Made by a program: the position numbers and the translations under genes
In this document: piece after piece, positions 5,157-5,485 of the stretch
Layout of the letters: each line of letters starts with the position of its first letter
Numbering within the stretch: position 1 is the first letter of the stretch
Assembly: GCA_050252075.1 (NCBI GenBank)
Contig: JBFWLP010000140.1
Location: 1 to 5,485, forward strand
Length of the DNA stretch: 5,485 bases
Origin: JAAYGT01 sp050252075
GTDB lineage: Bacteria; Pseudomonadota; Gammaproteobacteria; Burkholderiales; Burkholderiaceae_B
Direction of reading: 5' to 3'
Notes under the pieces: model-generated
Seen by the model: the letters and a program-made list of their open reading frames with translations, nothing else
Databases searched by the model: none
Told to the model about the DNA's origin: nothing

Positions 5157-5189
5157 TTGATATTTTTTTGATATTTCATTGATAAATGC
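5157..5189 (+). promoter_or_regulatory. Three TTGATA direct repeats at 11-bp spacing before the glycosyltransferase
   Basis: TTGATA begins at 5157, 5168 and 5179, exactly 11 bp apart; the first two copies extend to TTGATATTT. Such phasing places the sites on one face of the helix and is typical of direct-repeat operators for OmpR/PhoB-family response regulators. The first copy could also serve as a -35 (5 of 6 with TTGACA), with GATAAA at 5181-5186 as a poor -10 after 18 bp. The repeats therefore may overlap the promoter. Confidence 0.45.
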
Positions 5190-5279
5190 TTGTTGGTGGT
5201 CTTCCTATGCTACTGCAATTCATAACGCAGTTCGTAAGATGCCATGAGCTTGCAATGCTACTCTGCTGGGCTATCCGCG

Positions 5280-5485
5280 ATGAAGCGGGAGGGACGTTCG
5301 CCCACCGCCGAAACAAGGCCGGACGGGCGAGCGGAAGTGTCTGTGGTTCTCCCGATGCTCAACGAAGAAGAAGTCGTTCTACGAACGTATCGGCGGCTAA
5401 AGGCAGTTGTAGAGCAGCTCGATGTGAGCTATGAGCTACTGTTCGTAGATGACGGAAGCAGCGACAGCACTGCAGATACCATACT
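5280..5485 (+). CDS. Family 2 glycosyltransferase, N-terminal part (runs off the right edge)
   Basis: From the ATG at 5280, 68 codons run open to the window edge. Residues 20-31 read VSVVLPMLNEEE, the first strand and N-E-x-E nucleotide-sugar loop of GT-A enzymes. Residues 51-62 read YELLFVDDGSSD, the second strand with the acidic uridine-binding pair D57/D58. This start resembles polyprenyl-phosphate sugar transferases (GtrB/ArnC/DPM1-like), which load a sugar onto undecaprenyl phosphate at the cytoplasmic face for later transfer to lipid A, O-antigen or other envelope glycans. The C-terminal membrane helices that would confirm this are outside the window. The start is uncertain: an in-frame ATG at 5244 adds 12 residues, and a GTG at 5337 would begin directly at the first strand; none has a strong SD. 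The in-frame stop at 5235 bounds the gene. It is preceded by the phased TTGATA repeats. Confidence 0.85.
   Translation, partial: MKREGRSPTAETRPDGRAEVSVVLPMLNEEEVVLRTYRRLKAVVEQLDVSYELLFVDDGSSDSTADTI

Noticed and set aside
5186..5434. Plus-strand open frame of 82 codons before and into the glycosyltransferase
   Set aside because: It overlaps the glycosyltransferase in another frame, lacks recognisable domains, and the GT-A motifs are read only from the frame starting at 5280.

Overview
The window looks like a metal-handling and envelope-modification locus from a Gram-negative bacterium, most likely a beta- or gammaproteobacterium of moderate GC. The reasons are a DgkA-type diacylglycerol kinase, a periplasmic protein with a Sec signal peptide, a CrcB fluoride channel and an FNR-type regulator. 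The sequence alone does not fix genus or replicon. No IS element, tRNA, rRNA or CRISPR array was seen.

Layout. Positions 1-3776 hold five genes, all on the minus strand, read right to left: a free-standing heavy-metal-associated (HMA) domain protein (3776-3543), a P1B-type metal ATPase with an atypical CPG motif (3451-1547), a Crp/Fnr-family regulator (1429-719), a small isoprenylcysteine/phospholipid methyltransferase-like membrane protein (700-239), and the N-terminal part of diacylglycerol kinase dgkA (191-1, running off the left edge). The gaps are about 91, 117, 18 and 47 bp, so the five could be one operon with internal hairpins and a possible extra promoter in front of dgkA. A divergent intergenic region (3777-4067) separates them from a plus-strand gene for a small exported His-rich protein of the type sometimes annotated 'DnrO' (4068-4562). 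Convergent to that gene, across a strong hairpin, is crcB on the minus strand (5026-4643). Divergent from crcB, a family 2 glycosyltransferase begins near 5280 and runs off the right edge.

How the parts may work together (inference). The HMA protein and ATPase look like a P1B pump whose N-terminal metal-binding domain is a separate polypeptide. The regulator has an FNR-type recognition helix, a poor cyclic-nucleotide pocket and cysteines at 14, 21 and 119. An FNR/ANR-like dyad, TTGTCACCCGTCAA on the minus strand (3838-3851), lies about 42 bp upstream of the start point predicted from a TACGAT -10 box in front of the HMA gene. This is the geometry expected if the regulator activates its own operon. 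The dgkA, methyltransferase and glycosyltransferase genes suggest that envelope lipid remodelling is coupled to metal or toxic-ion defence.

The points most worth checking are the CPG/SEHH/HE motif set of the ATPase, the predicted autoregulatory box, three TTGATA repeats at exactly 11-bp spacing before the glycosyltransferase, an 8-mer (TTGATATT) recurring in three intergenic regions, a perfect 14-bp palindrome before the His-rich protein gene, and a 14-codon stretch that resembles the start of an OmpR-family response regulator.
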